Shown one piece after another: positions 43,013 through 52,049 of a stretch of 64,000 nucleotides of DNA. A model generated the notes under the pieces. The model searched no databases. It saw nothing but the letters and a program-made list of their open reading frames with translations, and was not told the DNA's origin. The stretch spans positions 186,001 to 250,000 of the forward strand of contig CP119326.1 in the NCBI GenBank assembly GCA_029202665.1, written 5' to 3'. The position numbers and the translations under genes were made by a program. The first letter of the stretch is position 1; each line of letters starts with the position of its first letter. This stretch comes from Candidatus Brevundimonas colombiensis. GTDB taxonomy: Bacteria; Pseudomonadota; Alphaproteobacteria; Caulobacterales; Caulobacteraceae.

Positions 43013-43123
43013 TCCGTCATCCTCGGGCTTGCCCCGAGGACCGGGCGCTGATCGGGCGTTGCGTCGGCCGTTCGCACGAGCTGTTGCCTATCCGATCCTC
43101 GGGTCGAGCCCGAGGATGACGGA
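43013..43123. repeat. 111-bp element with 17-bp perfect terminal inverted repeats
   Basis: TCCGTCATCCTCGGGCT (43013-43029) and AGCCCGAGGATGACGGA (43107-43123) are exact inverted repeats. Each arm can also fold locally (CCTCGGGCTTGCCCCGAGG and CCTCGGGTCGAGCCCGAGG). CATCCTCGGGC palindromes of this kind are dispersed in many alphaproteobacterial genomes. It fills nearly all the gap between the GH97 and transporter genes. Confidence 0.88.
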
Positions 43124-43138
43124 CCGGGGGAACCTGAC

Positions 43139-44647
43139 ATGACCCTCCTGCCCCACCGCCCGCGCCTGTCAGGCCTGGCGATCTGGAACATGTGCGTCGG
43201 CTTCTTCGGCATCCAGATCGGCTTCGGCCTGCAGAACGCCAACACCAGCCGCATCTTCCAGACCCTGGGGGCCGAGGTTGATACGCTGGCTATCCTGTGG
43301 ATCGCCGCGCCTCTGACGGGCCTGTTGGTTCAGCCGATCATCGGCCATTTCAGCGACAGGACCTGGACCCGGTTCGGGCGTCGGCGGCCCTATTTCCTGA
43401 TCGGGGCCATCGCCACCACCCTGGCGCTGATCGCCATGCCAAACAGCCCCAGCCTGTGGTTCGCCGCCGCCATGCTGTGGATCATGGACGCCTCGATCAA
43501 CATCACCATGGAGCCGTTCCGCGCCTTCGTCGGCGACAACCTGCCCGAGGAGCAGCGCACCACCGGCTATGCGATGCAGAGCTTCTTCATCGGCGCGGGG
43601 GCGGTCTTCGCCTCGACCCTGCCGTGGATATTGTCCAACGTCTTCCACGTCGCCGCGACCGCCCCGGCCGGGGTCGTGCCCCTGTCGGTCAAGATCGCCT
43701 TCTATGTTGGGGCCGCCGGTCTGTTCTCGGCCGTGCTGTGGACCGTGCTGTCGACGAAGGAATACAGCCCCGAACAGATCGCCGCCTTCGAACGCGCCCG
43801 CGCCCCGGTCGCCGCCGATGATGCGCCCGAGGCCCCGGCCCGGTCGGTGCGGGGCTGGCTGGGTTCGGGCCTGATCTGTCTGGTGCTGGGGTTGCTGGGG
43901 CTGGGTCTGATCGCGGCGCTGCGGCTGGAAAAGGAGCTGCTGATCCTGGGCGGTTTCCTGGCCGGGTTCGGCCTTCTGATGATCGCGGTCGGCATGATGC
44001 AGCGCCGGGGCATGGTCAACGCCGCGACCGAAATCCTGAACGACATCTTCCGCATGCCCGAGACGATGCGCGGCCTGGCGGTGGTTCAGTTTTTCAGCTG
44101 GTTCGCCCTGTTCGCCATGTGGATCTACACCACCGCCGCCGTGACTCGCGTCCATTACGGCACGACCGACGCGGCATCGGCCGCCTATGCGACCGGCGCG
44201 GACTGGGTGGGGGTGCTGTTCGGAATCTATAATGGCGTGGCGGCCCTGGCGGCCTTCACCCTGCCGGTCATCGCCAAACGGATCGGGCGAAAGGCGACCC
44301 ATGCGGTGATGCTGCTGCTGGGCGCGGCCGGTCTGTTCGGCGTCTTCGCCATTCGCGAGCCGGGCCTGCTGTGGCTGCCGATGATCGGCGTCGGCTTCGC
44401 CTGGGCGTCGATCGTCTCCATACCCTACGCCATCCTGTCGGCGGCGGTGCCGGACCGGAAGATGGGCGTCTATATGGGGGTGTTCAACATCTTCATCGTC
44501 GTGCCGCAACTGCTGGCCGCCACGGTGCTGGGCCTGATTCTGAAGACCCTGTTCGACGGCCAGGCGATCTGGGCCCTGTTGCTGGGCGCAGGCTCCTTCG
44601 TGCTGGCGGCGGGCAGCGCCCTGTTGATCAAGGAGCACCGGGCATGA
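43139..44647 (+). CDS. GPH/SLC45-type maltose/disaccharide carrier, MalY-like
   Basis: A 502-residue, 12-helix carrier. LAIWNMCVGFFGIQIGFGLQ and GHFSDRTWTRFGRRRPYFLIG are the signature of the sucrose/maltose branch of the GPH-MFS group. In Caulobacter, MalY of this family moves maltose across the inner membrane next to a MalA TonB receptor. The central cytoplasmic loop (about residues 200-235) is Ala/Pro-rich. Its stop overlaps the ATG of the esterase gene (ATGA), so these are one operon with the GH15 enzyme. Confidence 0.92.
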   Translation: MTLLPHRPRLSGLAIWNMCVGFFGIQIGFGLQNANTSRIFQTLGAEVDTLAILWIAAPLTGLLVQPIIGHFSDRTWTRFGRRRPYFLIGAIATTLALIAMPNSPSLWFAAAMLWIMDASINITMEPFRAFVGDNLPEEQRTTGYAMQSFFIGAGAVFASTLPWILSNVFHVAATAPAGVVPLSVKIAFYVGAAGLFSAVLWTVLSTKEYSPEQIAAFERARAPVAADDAPEAPARSVRGWLGSGLICLVLGLLGLGLIAALRLEKELLILGGFLAGFGLLMIAVGMMQRRGMVNAATEILNDIFRMPETMRGLAVVQFFSWFALFAMWIYTTAAVTRVHYGTTDAASAAYATGADWVGVLFGIYNGVAALAAFTLPVIAKRIGRKATHAVMLLLGAAGLFGVFAIREPGLLWLPMIGVGFAWASIVSIPYAILSAAVPDRKMGVYMGVFNIFIVVPQLLAATVLGLILKTLFDGQAIWALLLGAGSFVLAAGSALLIKEHRA

Positions 44648-45585
44648 ACCGGCGCAGCCTGCTGACCCTGATGGCCGCCCTGCCCTTCGCCGGCGCGGCC
44701 CAGGCGGAAGGCGCCGTCGCGGGCGGCCGTCTGATCGTCCACGAAGCCGTGACCTCGGCCCATGCGAAGGCGCGCAACGTCTCGATCTGGCTGCCGCCGG
44801 GCTATGAGGCGTCGGACGCCCGCCATCCCGTCCTCTATATGCACGACGGCCAGAACCTGTTCGATGCGGCCACGGCCAGCTTCGGCGAGTGGGGCGTGGA
44901 CGAGCATCTGGTTCGCCTGATCGCGGGCGGTCAGGTGCGCGCGCCCATCGTCGTCGGCGTCTGGAACACCGATCTGCGCCTGAGGGAATATGTCCCCGCC
45001 GATCTGATCGCCGCCCTGCCCGCCGACATGCGCGACGAGGTCCAGGCCATCTATGGCGGGCCGTCGCTGTCCGACGGCTATCTGCGGTTCCTTGTCGAGG
45101 AACTGAAGCCCTTCGTCGACCGGACCTATCGCACCCTGACCGGGCCGCAGGACACGATGATCGCGGGCTCCAGCATGGGCGGCCTGATCTCGATGGCCGC
45201 GGTGATGAAGCGGCCCGATGTTTTTTCCGCCGCCGCCTGTCTGTCGACCCACTGGCCGCTGAAGGTCGAGGGGCTGGAGGCGGGCGCGGCGCTGGACGTC
45301 TGGCGCGAGCGGCTGGTCGCCGCCTGGACCGGCGTGATCGAACGCGGCCTGCCCGTGCCCGGCGCCCACCGCTTCTATTTCGACCGGGGCGACGAGACGC
45401 TGGATCAGTTCTACGCCGCCTTCCAGACCCAGGTGGACCGGACGTTCCGCCGTCGCGGCTATGGCCCCGGCGATTTCCAGAGCCTGGTCTTCCCCGGCGC
45501 CCAGCATAACGAGGCGTCCTGGAACCAGCGTCTGGACGTTCCCCTGACCTTCCTTCTTTCCCCCGCCCCCACGCGCAACCCGTGA
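44644..45585 (+). CDS. Exported PF00756-type alpha/beta hydrolase in the glucan operon
   Basis: A 313-residue esterase-like hydrolase. MNRRSLLTLMAALPFAGAAQ is a signal peptide with an RR, possibly Tat. VSIWLPPGYEASDARHPVLY, then MHDGQNLFD, is the Fes/IroE-like opening. The nucleophile elbow is GSSMGGL with S177, and the terminal His is probably in FPGAQHNEASW. It sits between the MalY-like carrier and the glucoamylase gene in ATGA and 8-bp spacing, so it is part of the glucan operon. Deacylation of substituted glucans or glucosides is a guess; no siderophore gene is near. Confidence 0.85.
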   Translation: MNRRSLLTLMAALPFAGAAQAEGAVAGGRLIVHEAVTSAHAKARNVSIWLPPGYEASDARHPVLYMHDGQNLFDAATASFGEWGVDEHLVRLIAGGQVRAPIVVGVWNTDLRLREYVPADLIAALPADMRDEVQAIYGGPSLSDGYLRFLVEELKPFVDRTYRTLTGPQDTMIAGSSMGGLISMAAVMKRPDVFSAAACLSTHWPLKVEGLEAGAALDVWRERLVAAWTGVIERGLPVPGAHRFYFDRGDETLDQFYAAFQTQVDRTFRRRGYGPGDFQSLVFPGAQHNEASWNQRLDVPLTFLLSPAPTRNP

Positions 45586-45593
45586 GGACCACA

Positions 45594-47966
45594 ATGCGTC
45601 ACTTCCGTACCTTCTGTCTCGCCGGCGCCGCCGGTCTGGCCTTCGCTTCCGCAGCGACGGCCCAGTCGGGCGTCGCCCCCGGCGCGCCCGGCGCCCCGCC
45701 CATCTGGTCCAGCGCGGCCAAGACCGGCGCCGGCGCCTCCTACGAAGCCTATGTCGACGGCCAGTATCGCGACGGCGGCCCGACCGGAGCGGTGTCCAAG
45801 GTCTGGTATTCCATCGCCGACGGCGTCCTGACCGAGACCATGTACGGCCTGATCCACGAGGCCCAGATCAAGGCCCTGCGCTTCGCCGGCGTCACCCATG
45901 ACGGCCTGATCGTCGAGGGGCCGGACACCACCAGCCGCACCGAATATCTGCACGTGGACGCGCAGGGCCGCCCGCTGTCGCCCGCCTATCGCATCACGAC
46001 GCGCGACAAGAACGGCCGCTTCCAGATCGAGAAACAGATCTTCAGCGACCCCGACCGCAACGCCCTGGTGCTGCGCGTCACGATCACAGCGCTGAAGGGC
46101 CAGGTGACGCCCTATCTGATGCTGGAGCCGCACATCGCCAACACCGGGATCGACGACCGGGGCGCCGTGACGCGCGACGGCTTCCACGCCTGGGAGGGCG
46201 ACACTCATCTGTTCCTGAAGCCCAGCCGGCCGTTCGAAAAGGCCAGCGTCGGCTTTGTCGGAACCTCCGACGGTCTGACCGATCTTCGGGACGGCAAGCT
46301 GGACTGGACCTACGCCTCGACCGGCGATCAGGCCGGCAACACCATGATGACCGGCGCCCTGCCCCGGATGCGTGAAAGCAGCCAGATCACGCGCGACTTC
46401 GTCATCGGCTTCGGCCACAGCGAGGCCGAGGCCCGCGCGGCGGCGGGCGGGTCGTTCGCCACCGGACTGGACGAAGTGCTGGCCCGCTTCAACGGCGAAG
46501 GCGACCGTGTGGGGTGGGAGGATTATGTCGCCTCCCTGACCGAACTGCCGCGCATCGCCGAGCAGGCGACCGACGGCGGCAAGCTGGCCTACGCCTCGGC
46601 CCTGATGCTGAAGGTGCAGGAGGATCGCACCCACGCCGGCGCTCTGATCGCCAGTCTGTCCAACCCGTGGGGCGACACGGTGGACGCGTCCAAGTCCTCG
46701 ACCGGCTACAAGGCCGTCTGGCCGCGCGACTTCTATCAGGTGGCGATGGCGCTGGCGGCGCTGGGCGACAAGGAGACGCCGCTGGCGGCCTTCAACTATC
46801 TGCCCCAGGTCCAGGTGGGGCCGAACACGCCCGGCAACACCGGCGTCGGCGGCTGGTTCCTGCAGAAGACTCATGTGGACGGCGAACTGGAATGGGTCGC
46901 GGTCCAGCTGGACCAGACGGCCATGCCGATCATGCTGGGCTATCGCCTATGGAAGATGGGCTGGCTGTCCGACGCCCAGATGACCGAACACTATCGCTCG
47001 ATGCTAAAGTCGGCGGCCGACTTCCTGGTCGACGGCGGCAAGGTCGGCCTGTTGTGGAACGACGCCGAGATCAAGCCGCCCTTCACCCAGCAGGAACGCT
47101 GGGAGGAGCAGCAGGGCTATTCGCCGTCTTCGACCGCCGCTGTGGTCGCGGGCCTGACGGTCGCGGCCGAAATGGCGCGCGCATCGGGCGACGCCGCCAA
47201 CGCCGCCCGCTATCAGGCGGCCGCCGACGACTACGCCGGCAAGATCGAAGCGCGGATGTTCACCACCAACGGCGACTTCGGCGACGGACGCTATTTCATC
47301 CGCATCACCCAGAACCAGGACCCCAACGACAAGGCTCCTATCGGCGCCGCCAACGGCCAGGTCGCCCCGCCCGAGGACAAGGTGGTGGACGGCGGTTTCC
47401 TGGAACTGGTCCGCTATGGGGTGCGCAAGGCCGACGATCCGCACATCGTCGCCACCCTGCCCGTCTATGACGACCAGGCGCTGGAGCCGCTGTACCGCGT
47501 CCGCTACGACTTCGGACCCGAGGGCGACAAGACGCCGGGCTGGCGTCGTTACGGCGTCGACGGCTATGGCGAGGATCACCTGACGGGCGCCAACTACGGC
47601 GTCGGCGGTCAGATGAGCCCCGGTCAGCGCGGGCGGGTCTGGCCCTTCTTCACAGGCGAACGCGGTCACTATGAACTGGCCCGCGCCAGCGTGAACGGCG
47701 CGCCTTCGCCCGCCGACATCGCCGCCATCCGCCAGACCTATGTGCGGGGCATGGAGCGGTTCGCCAACGACGGTCTGATGCTGGCCGAACAGGTGTGGGA
47801 CGGGGTCGGAAACCCGACGGCGAAGGACTACGCCCTGGGTCAGAACACGGACTCGGCCACGCCCCTGGCCTGGACCCATGCGGAATATCTGAAGCTGCTG
47901 CGGTCGCTGGCCGACGGCAAGGTCTGGGACAGCTACGATCCGGTCCACGACCGTTACGCGCGATAA
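45594..47966 (+). CDS. Periplasmic GH15 glucoamylase/glucodextranase
   Basis: A 790-residue glucoamylase with a signal peptide ending ATAQ. It has an N-terminal beta-sandwich domain (about residues 25-300) and the C-terminal alpha/alpha barrel. WPRDFYQVAMALAALGD, ERWEEQQGYSPSS (general acid E504 or E505) and PLAWTHAEYLKLL (general base E764) are the GH15 signatures. It releases beta-glucose from non-reducing ends. The start was placed at 45594 because the signal peptide begins there, with AGGA upstream. It is the last gene of the operon and is followed by a strong terminator. Confidence 0.94.
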   Translation: MRHFRTFCLAGAAGLAFASAATAQSGVAPGAPGAPPIWSSAAKTGAGASYEAYVDGQYRDGGPTGAVSKVWYSIADGVLTETMYGLIHEAQIKALRFAGVTHDGLIVEGPDTTSRTEYLHVDAQGRPLSPAYRITTRDKNGRFQIEKQIFSDPDRNALVLRVTITALKGQVTPYLMLEPHIANTGIDDRGAVTRDGFHAWEGDTHLFLKPSRPFEKASVGFVGTSDGLTDLRDGKLDWTYASTGDQAGNTMMTGALPRMRESSQITRDFVIGFGHSEAEARAAAGGSFATGLDEVLARFNGEGDRVGWEDYVASLTELPRIAEQATDGGKLAYASALMLKVQEDRTHAGALIASLSNPWGDTVDASKSSTGYKAVWPRDFYQVAMALAALGDKETPLAAFNYLPQVQVGPNTPGNTGVGGWFLQKTHVDGELEWVAVQLDQTAMPIMLGYRLWKMGWLSDAQMTEHYRSMLKSAADFLVDGGKVGLLWNDAEIKPPFTQQERWEEQQGYSPSSTAAVVAGLTVAAEMARASGDAANAARYQAAADDYAGKIEARMFTTNGDFGDGRYFIRITQNQDPNDKAPIGAANGQVAPPEDKVVDGGFLELVRYGVRKADDPHIVATLPVYDDQALEPLYRVRYDFGPEGDKTPGWRRYGVDGYGEDHLTGANYGVGGQMSPGQRGRVWPFFTGERGHYELARASVNGAPSPADIAAIRQTYVRGMERFANDGLMLAEQVWDGVGNPTAKDYALGQNTDSATPLAWTHAEYLKLLRSLADGKVWDSYDPVHDRYAR

Positions 47967-47971
47967 GAAAA

Positions 47972-48001
47972 AAGGCCCCGGGGATTGCTCCCCGGGGCCT
48001 T
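47972..48001. terminator. Bidirectional terminator after the glucoamylase gene
   Basis: AAGGCCCCGGGGA-TTGC-TCCCCGGGGCCTT has a 13-bp stem (47972-47984 with 47989-48001). It serves the GH15 gene and the convergent porin gene. Confidence 0.88.
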
Positions 48002-48022
48002 CTGTCTGGGATCGGCGCAGGA

Positions 48023-48718
48023 TCAGAAGGTCAGCTTCAACCCGCCCACGATGCGGTCATCGGCGGCAGGCGTGTTTTTGACGTTGGTATCGTAATAACG
48101 AACATCGATACCCAGATTGTCCGTCAGGGCGTAGCCCACGCCCAGATTCCAGGTGTTGTAGTCCTTGCTGACGTTCAGCCATTGACGACCCACAGCGCCC
48201 GACACGGTCCATTTCGGCGCCGGGGCGAAGGCGCCGTTGATCTCGGCATAGGTCGCCTCCTTGTCCACGCCGTAGAAGTCCGGCGAATAATAGACGGCCG
48301 CGCCGAACGTGGCCGGACCCACGGCGCGTGAGGCGGCGGCCTTGAACTCGGCGTAGTTATAGTCCGCGCCCTTGGGCTCGCCCGCATACAGATAGCCGAT
48401 CACGCCGAAGTCCCAGGCGAAGCCCGCCGCCTCGGTGCGATAGCCGCCATAGACGTCGATTTCCGCATCGGTCTTGTCGCCGAAATCGACGTTCGAGGCC
48501 CAGGCGCCGGCGTAGAAGCTGCCCGACGTCAGATCGACCCCGCCCTGGATAGCCGGGTCCTCGCCCGTCTGGCTGACGCCGCGGAAGATGTAGTCGCTGA
48601 CGACGCCGACGTTCCACGCGACCTTGACGTCGCTCTGGGCCGAAGCCGGGCCCGACAGGGCGATCGCGGCGGTGGCGGCGGCCGCGGCGGCGGCCGTACG
48701 AAGCAGGTTCTTGGTCAT
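48023..48718 (-). CDS. TorF-family putative porin
   Basis: A 231-residue outer-membrane protein with a signal peptide ending ASAQ. It begins VAWNVGVVSDYIFRGVSQTG and ends DDRIVGGLKLTF. SDYIFRG is the signature of the TorF/Gcw_chp family, predicted 12-strand-like small barrels. It lies 78 bp downstream of amtB on the same strand; porin and AmtB genes are often paired in alphaproteobacteria, which suggests passage of small nitrogen compounds (inference). Confidence 0.88.
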   Translation of the reverse strand: MTKNLLRTAAAAAAATAAIALSGPASAQSDVKVAWNVGVVSDYIFRGVSQTGEDPAIQGGVDLTSGSFYAGAWASNVDFGDKTDAEIDVYGGYRTEAAGFAWDFGVIGYLYAGEPKGADYNYAEFKAAASRAVGPATFGAAVYYSPDFYGVDKEATYAEINGAFAPAPKWTVSGAVGRQWLNVSKDYNTWNLGVGYALTDNLGIDVRYYDTNVKNTPAADDRIVGGLKLTF

Positions 48719-48796
48719 ATCTGTATCCCCTTGTTTTTGATGTTCTAACCGGCGGCGAAGTCGGGCGCGGGGATGGAGCCGCGCCCGGTCGCCAGA

Positions 48797-50140
48797 TCAG
48801 TGTTCCAGTGCTTCGCCGTGCAGCGAGGTATCCAGGCCGGCGGCTTCTTCCGCCTCGCTGACCCGCAGTCCCGTGGTGAACTTGCAGATCATCAGGATGA
48901 TCAGGGTGCCGATGGCGCTGTAAACGATGGTCCACAGCAGACCCAGGGCCTGGGCGCCGACGTTGGCGCCTTCCGACAGGCTGTTGATCGCCGTGGTGGC
49001 GAAGACGCCGGTCAACAAGGCGCCGATCAGGCCGCCGGCGCCGTGAATGCCGAAGGCGTCCAGGCTGTCGTCATAGCGCAGCAACTTCTTGATCCACACC
49101 GAGGAGGCGTAGCAGGCCGGGCCGGCGATCAGGCCGATGATCACCGCGCCCTTGGGATCGACGAAACCGGCCGCCGGAGTAATGGCGACCAGGCCCGCAA
49201 CCACGCCCGACAACATGCCGATCAGCGAGACCTTCTTCTTCTCGATATATTCGACGATCTTCCAGGTCAGGGCGGCGGCGGCGGCGGCCAGCAGGGTGTT
49301 CAGCAGCGCCACGCCCATCAACTCGTTGGCCGCGCCCGCCGATCCGGCGTTGAAGCCGATCCATCCGACCAGAAGCAGGCTGGCGCCGATCATGGTCAGG
49401 ACAGGGTTGTGGGCGGTGATGGCCTCTGTACCGTAACCCTTACGGCGACCCAGGACGATGGCGCAAACCAGACCCGCGACGCCCGAGTTGACATGAACGA
49501 CCGCGCCGCCCGCGAAGTCCAGCACGCCCGCCGAACCCAGGAAGCCGCCGCCCCAAACCCAGTGGCAGATCGGCGCATAAACCAGGAGCGACCACAGGGC
49601 GGTGAACAGCAGAAGCGCGGAATATTTGAACCGCTCGGCGAAGGCGCCGGTGATCAGCGCCGGGGTGATGATGGCGAAGGTCATCTGGAAGGCGATGAAC
49701 AGGAACTCGGGAATGCCCGGCAGCAGGGCGTTGGCAGTCTTCAGCGACACGCCGTTCAGGAACAGCATGTCCAGGCTGCCGATGAAGGGCTGGAGGGCCC
49801 CGCTGGAGTTCTTGCCGAAGGCCAGGCTGTAGCCGGCGATGAACCACACCAGCGACACCACCGCGAACACGCCGACGGACTGGGTGATCGTGGCGATCAC
49901 GTTCTTCTTGCGCACCATGCCGCCGTAGAACAGCGCCAGACCGGGGAGGGTCATCAGCAGAACCAGGGCGGTCGAGGCGCCGAGCCAGGACGTGCCGGCG
50001 CTGTCCAGAACAAGCGGAGCCTGATGACCCAATAAGGCGGGCGCGGCGTCCTGCGCATTGGCCGCTCCGGCGGCCATGAGACAAAGTGTTGGAAGCAGGA
50101 GCCCTGCGGCCCCCATAAGTCGTTTCGTTGTCTGCGACAT
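48797..50140 (-). CDS. amtB: Ammonium transporter
   Basis: A 447-residue Amt protein with a cleavable signal peptide (ending ANAQD) and 11 membrane helices. Recognisable segments are TALVLLMTLPGLALFYGGMV, WVWGGGFLG, DFAGGAVVHVNSGVAGLV (first pore His) and FGIHGAGGLIGALLTG (second pore His). It imports NH4+/NH3. No glnK gene lies directly upstream, unlike the usual glnK-amtB order. Control may come through the 20-bp-phased repeat in front of it. Confidence 0.96.
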   Translation of the reverse strand: MSQTTKRLMGAAGLLLPTLCLMAAGAANAQDAAPALLGHQAPLVLDSAGTSWLGASTALVLLMTLPGLALFYGGMVRKKNVIATITQSVGVFAVVSLVWFIAGYSLAFGKNSSGALQPFIGSLDMLFLNGVSLKTANALLPGIPEFLFIAFQMTFAIITPALITGAFAERFKYSALLLFTALWSLLVYAPICHWVWGGGFLGSAGVLDFAGGAVVHVNSGVAGLVCAIVLGRRKGYGTEAITAHNPVLTMIGASLLLVGWIGFNAGSAGAANELMGVALLNTLLAAAAAALTWKIVEYIEKKKVSLIGMLSGVVAGLVAITPAAGFVDPKGAVIIGLIAGPACYASSVWIKKLLRYDDSLDAFGIHGAGGLIGALLTGVFATTAINSLSEGANVGAQALGLLWTIVYSAIGTLIILMICKFTTGLRVSEAEEAAGLDTSLHGEALEH

Positions 50141-50164
50141 GAGCTAGTACCCCCTATGCAATCT

Positions 50165-50196
50165 CGCAGTTGCGAAGGTTTTACCGCATTTGCGAA
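50165..50196. promoter_or_regulatory. Two CGCA-K-TTGCGAA repeats with 20-bp period upstream of amtB
   Basis: CGCAGTTGCGAA (50165-50176) and CGCATTTGCGAA (50185-50196) differ at one base and are spaced by exactly two helical turns. Each holds a small palindrome (TCGCA-GT-TGCGA and CGCA-TT-TGCG). They lie 25-56 bp before the amtB start. The rest of the gap to leuB (50197-50358) shows no further feature. Confidence 0.5.
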
Positions 50197-50358
50197 ACGC
50201 GCAAGGGGCTAGGCCGTGAACGGCGCAACTTTCTTGCAACGGTCATGTAGAAAAAGATCAAGGCCGCACGATCTTTCGATCATGCAGCCTATATCAGCAC
50301 TGTATGTGCCAACCCGGCCAGAGTTTCCGGCAGGATTTTCAAAGACTGTTTTAAGCCG

Positions 50359-51465
50359 TTAGGCCCAATGCATCTGCACCCGATGGGCCGCGGCCCAATG
50401 GATGGCGCGGATGGCGTCGATGACAGCCTCGGTCGCGGCCCGCGTGCCCAGTTCGCCGCCCAGATCAGCGGTCACGGCGCCGGCGGCCAGGACGGCGGCC
50501 ACAGCGGCCTCGATCGAATCCGCCTCGTCCTCCAGCTTCAGACTGTGGCGCAGCAACAGGGCCGCCGACAGGATGGCCCCAACGGGATTGGCCAGGTCCT
50601 GGCCGGCGATATCGGGCGCGGAGCCATGGATCGGTTCGAACAGGCCCGGCCCCTGGGTCCCCAGAGAAGCGGACGGCAGCAGGCCGATGGAGCCGCCCAG
50701 CACCGAAATCTCGTCCGACAGGATGTCGCCGAACATGTTTTCGGTCAGGATGACGTCATAGTCGCGCGGCTTCCTGATCAGGTGCATGGCCATGGAATCG
50801 ACCAGGGCGTGCTCCAGGGTGATCTCGGGATATTCCTCGGCGTGGATGCGGGTCACGACCTCGCGCCACAGGCGGCTGGTCTCCATCACATTGGCCTTGT
50901 CGACCGACGTGACCTTGCCGCGACGCTGGCGCGCGGTCTGGAAGGCGGCGCGGGCGACACGCTCGATCTCCACGACCGTATATTCGCACAGATCAGTCGC
51001 GCCCTTCTCGTCGCGCGTCTTCTTGCCGAAATAGACCCCGCCGGTCAGTTCGCGAAAGACGATCAGATCGACCCCTTCGACGATCTCCTTCTTCAGCGGA
51101 GACCGGTGCGCCATGACCGGCGACACCTGTAGCGGACGCAGATTGGCGAACAGGCCCATGACCTTGCGGATGGCCAGCAGGCCCTGTTCGGGCCGCACCT
51201 TGCCGCCGTCCCACTTGGGTCCGCCGACCGCGCCCAGCAGAACCGCGTCCGAGGCGACGCAGGCCGCGCTGGTGACTTCGGGCAGGGCCTCTCCGGTCGC
51301 ATCGATGGCCGCGCCGCCGATCAGATGTTCGGTGAAGACGAAGTGATGGCCATAGAAGTCGGCGATGACCGACAGCACCTGCCGGGCGGCCCCCGCCACC
51401 TCCGGGCCGACGCCGTCGCCCGGCAGGACGACGATATTATAGGTCTTGGGGGCGGCGGTGGTCAT
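50359..51465 (-). CDS. leuB: 3-isopropylmalate dehydrogenase
   Basis: A 368-residue NAD-dependent dehydrogenase for the third step of leucine synthesis. LPGDGVGPEV, the substrate-binding RPEQGLLAIRKVMGLFANLR, the metal-binding segment LSDEISVLGGSIGLLPSASL and the NAD-binding GLFEPIHGSAPDIAG are all present. It is the last gene of the ilv-leu operon; its ATG overlaps the leuD stop (TGATG). No strong terminator follows. Confidence 0.97.
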   Translation of the reverse strand: MTTAAPKTYNIVVLPGDGVGPEVAGAARQVLSVIADFYGHHFVFTEHLIGGAAIDATGEALPEVTSAACVASDAVLLGAVGGPKWDGGKVRPEQGLLAIRKVMGLFANLRPLQVSPVMAHRSPLKKEIVEGVDLIVFRELTGGVYFGKKTRDEKGATDLCEYTVVEIERVARAAFQTARQRRGKVTSVDKANVMETSRLWREVVTRIHAEEYPEITLEHALVDSMAMHLIRKPRDYDVILTENMFGDILSDEISVLGGSIGLLPSASLGTQGPGLFEPIHGSAPDIAGQDLANPVGAILSAALLLRHSLKLEDEADSIEAAVAAVLAAGAVTADLGGELGTRAATEAVIDAIRAIHWAAAHRVQMHWA

Positions 51466-52049
51466 CAGACGGTCTCTCTTGATCGCTCGTAGGCTTCGAT
51501 CTCAGGCATGTTTGATTGCAGCCAGCCCAGGGTGTCCACCCCGTCCAGCAGGCATTGTCGGGCGAAGGATTCCACCCCGAACGGCACGGGCTGGGCATTG
51601 CCGCGTCGAATCTCGTTCGCCTGAAGGTCGATCGTGACCGGCTGGTCCGGCTGCGACGCCAGATCGTCCCAAACGGCCTGGCTGACGACTATGGGCAGGA
51701 GGCCGTTTTTCAGCGCGTTCGATGTAAAAATGTCAGCGATTTCCGTCGAGACCACCGCCCTGAACCCATAGTCCAGCAAGGCCCAGGGCGCATGTTCGCG
51801 CGACGAACCGCAGGCGAAGTTCTTGCCCGCCAGCAGGATGCGATGCTCGGCCGGATCGATGCGGTTCAAGATGGCCTCGGGCTTTTCCGATCCATCGGTT
51901 TCGTAGCGCCAGTCATAGAAGGCGGCCTTACCCAGACCTTCGCGCGTCGTCGTGGTCAGGAACCGCGCCGGGATAATCTGGTCCGTGTCGATATTGGCCT
52001 GGCTGAGCGTGACCGTTTTGGAGGTCAGAATCTGAAAGGGTTCAGACAT
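51465..52049 (-). CDS. leuD: 3-isopropylmalate dehydratase small subunit
   Basis: A 194-residue LeuD. It starts MSEPFQILTSKTVTLSQANI with the conserved DTDQIIPARFL. LLAGKNFACGSSREHAPWAL is the swivelling-domain signature. With LeuC it converts 2- to 3-isopropylmalate. Its start overlaps the end of leuC by 8 bp. Confidence 0.97.
   Translation of the reverse strand: MSEPFQILTSKTVTLSQANIDTDQIIPARFLTTTTREGLGKAAFYDWRYETDGSEKPEAILNRIDPAEHRILLAGKNFACGSSREHAPWALLDYGFRAVVSTEIADIFTSNALKNGLLPIVVSQAVWDDLASQPDQPVTIDLQANEIRRGNAQPVPFGVESFARQCLLDGVDTLGWLQSNMPEIEAYERSRETV

Noticed and set aside
50195..50222. Possible sigma-54 promoter (GG/GC pair) upstream of amtB
   Set aside because: The GG and GC doublets are 11 instead of 10 bases apart, and the -24 hexamer matches TGGCAC poorly.
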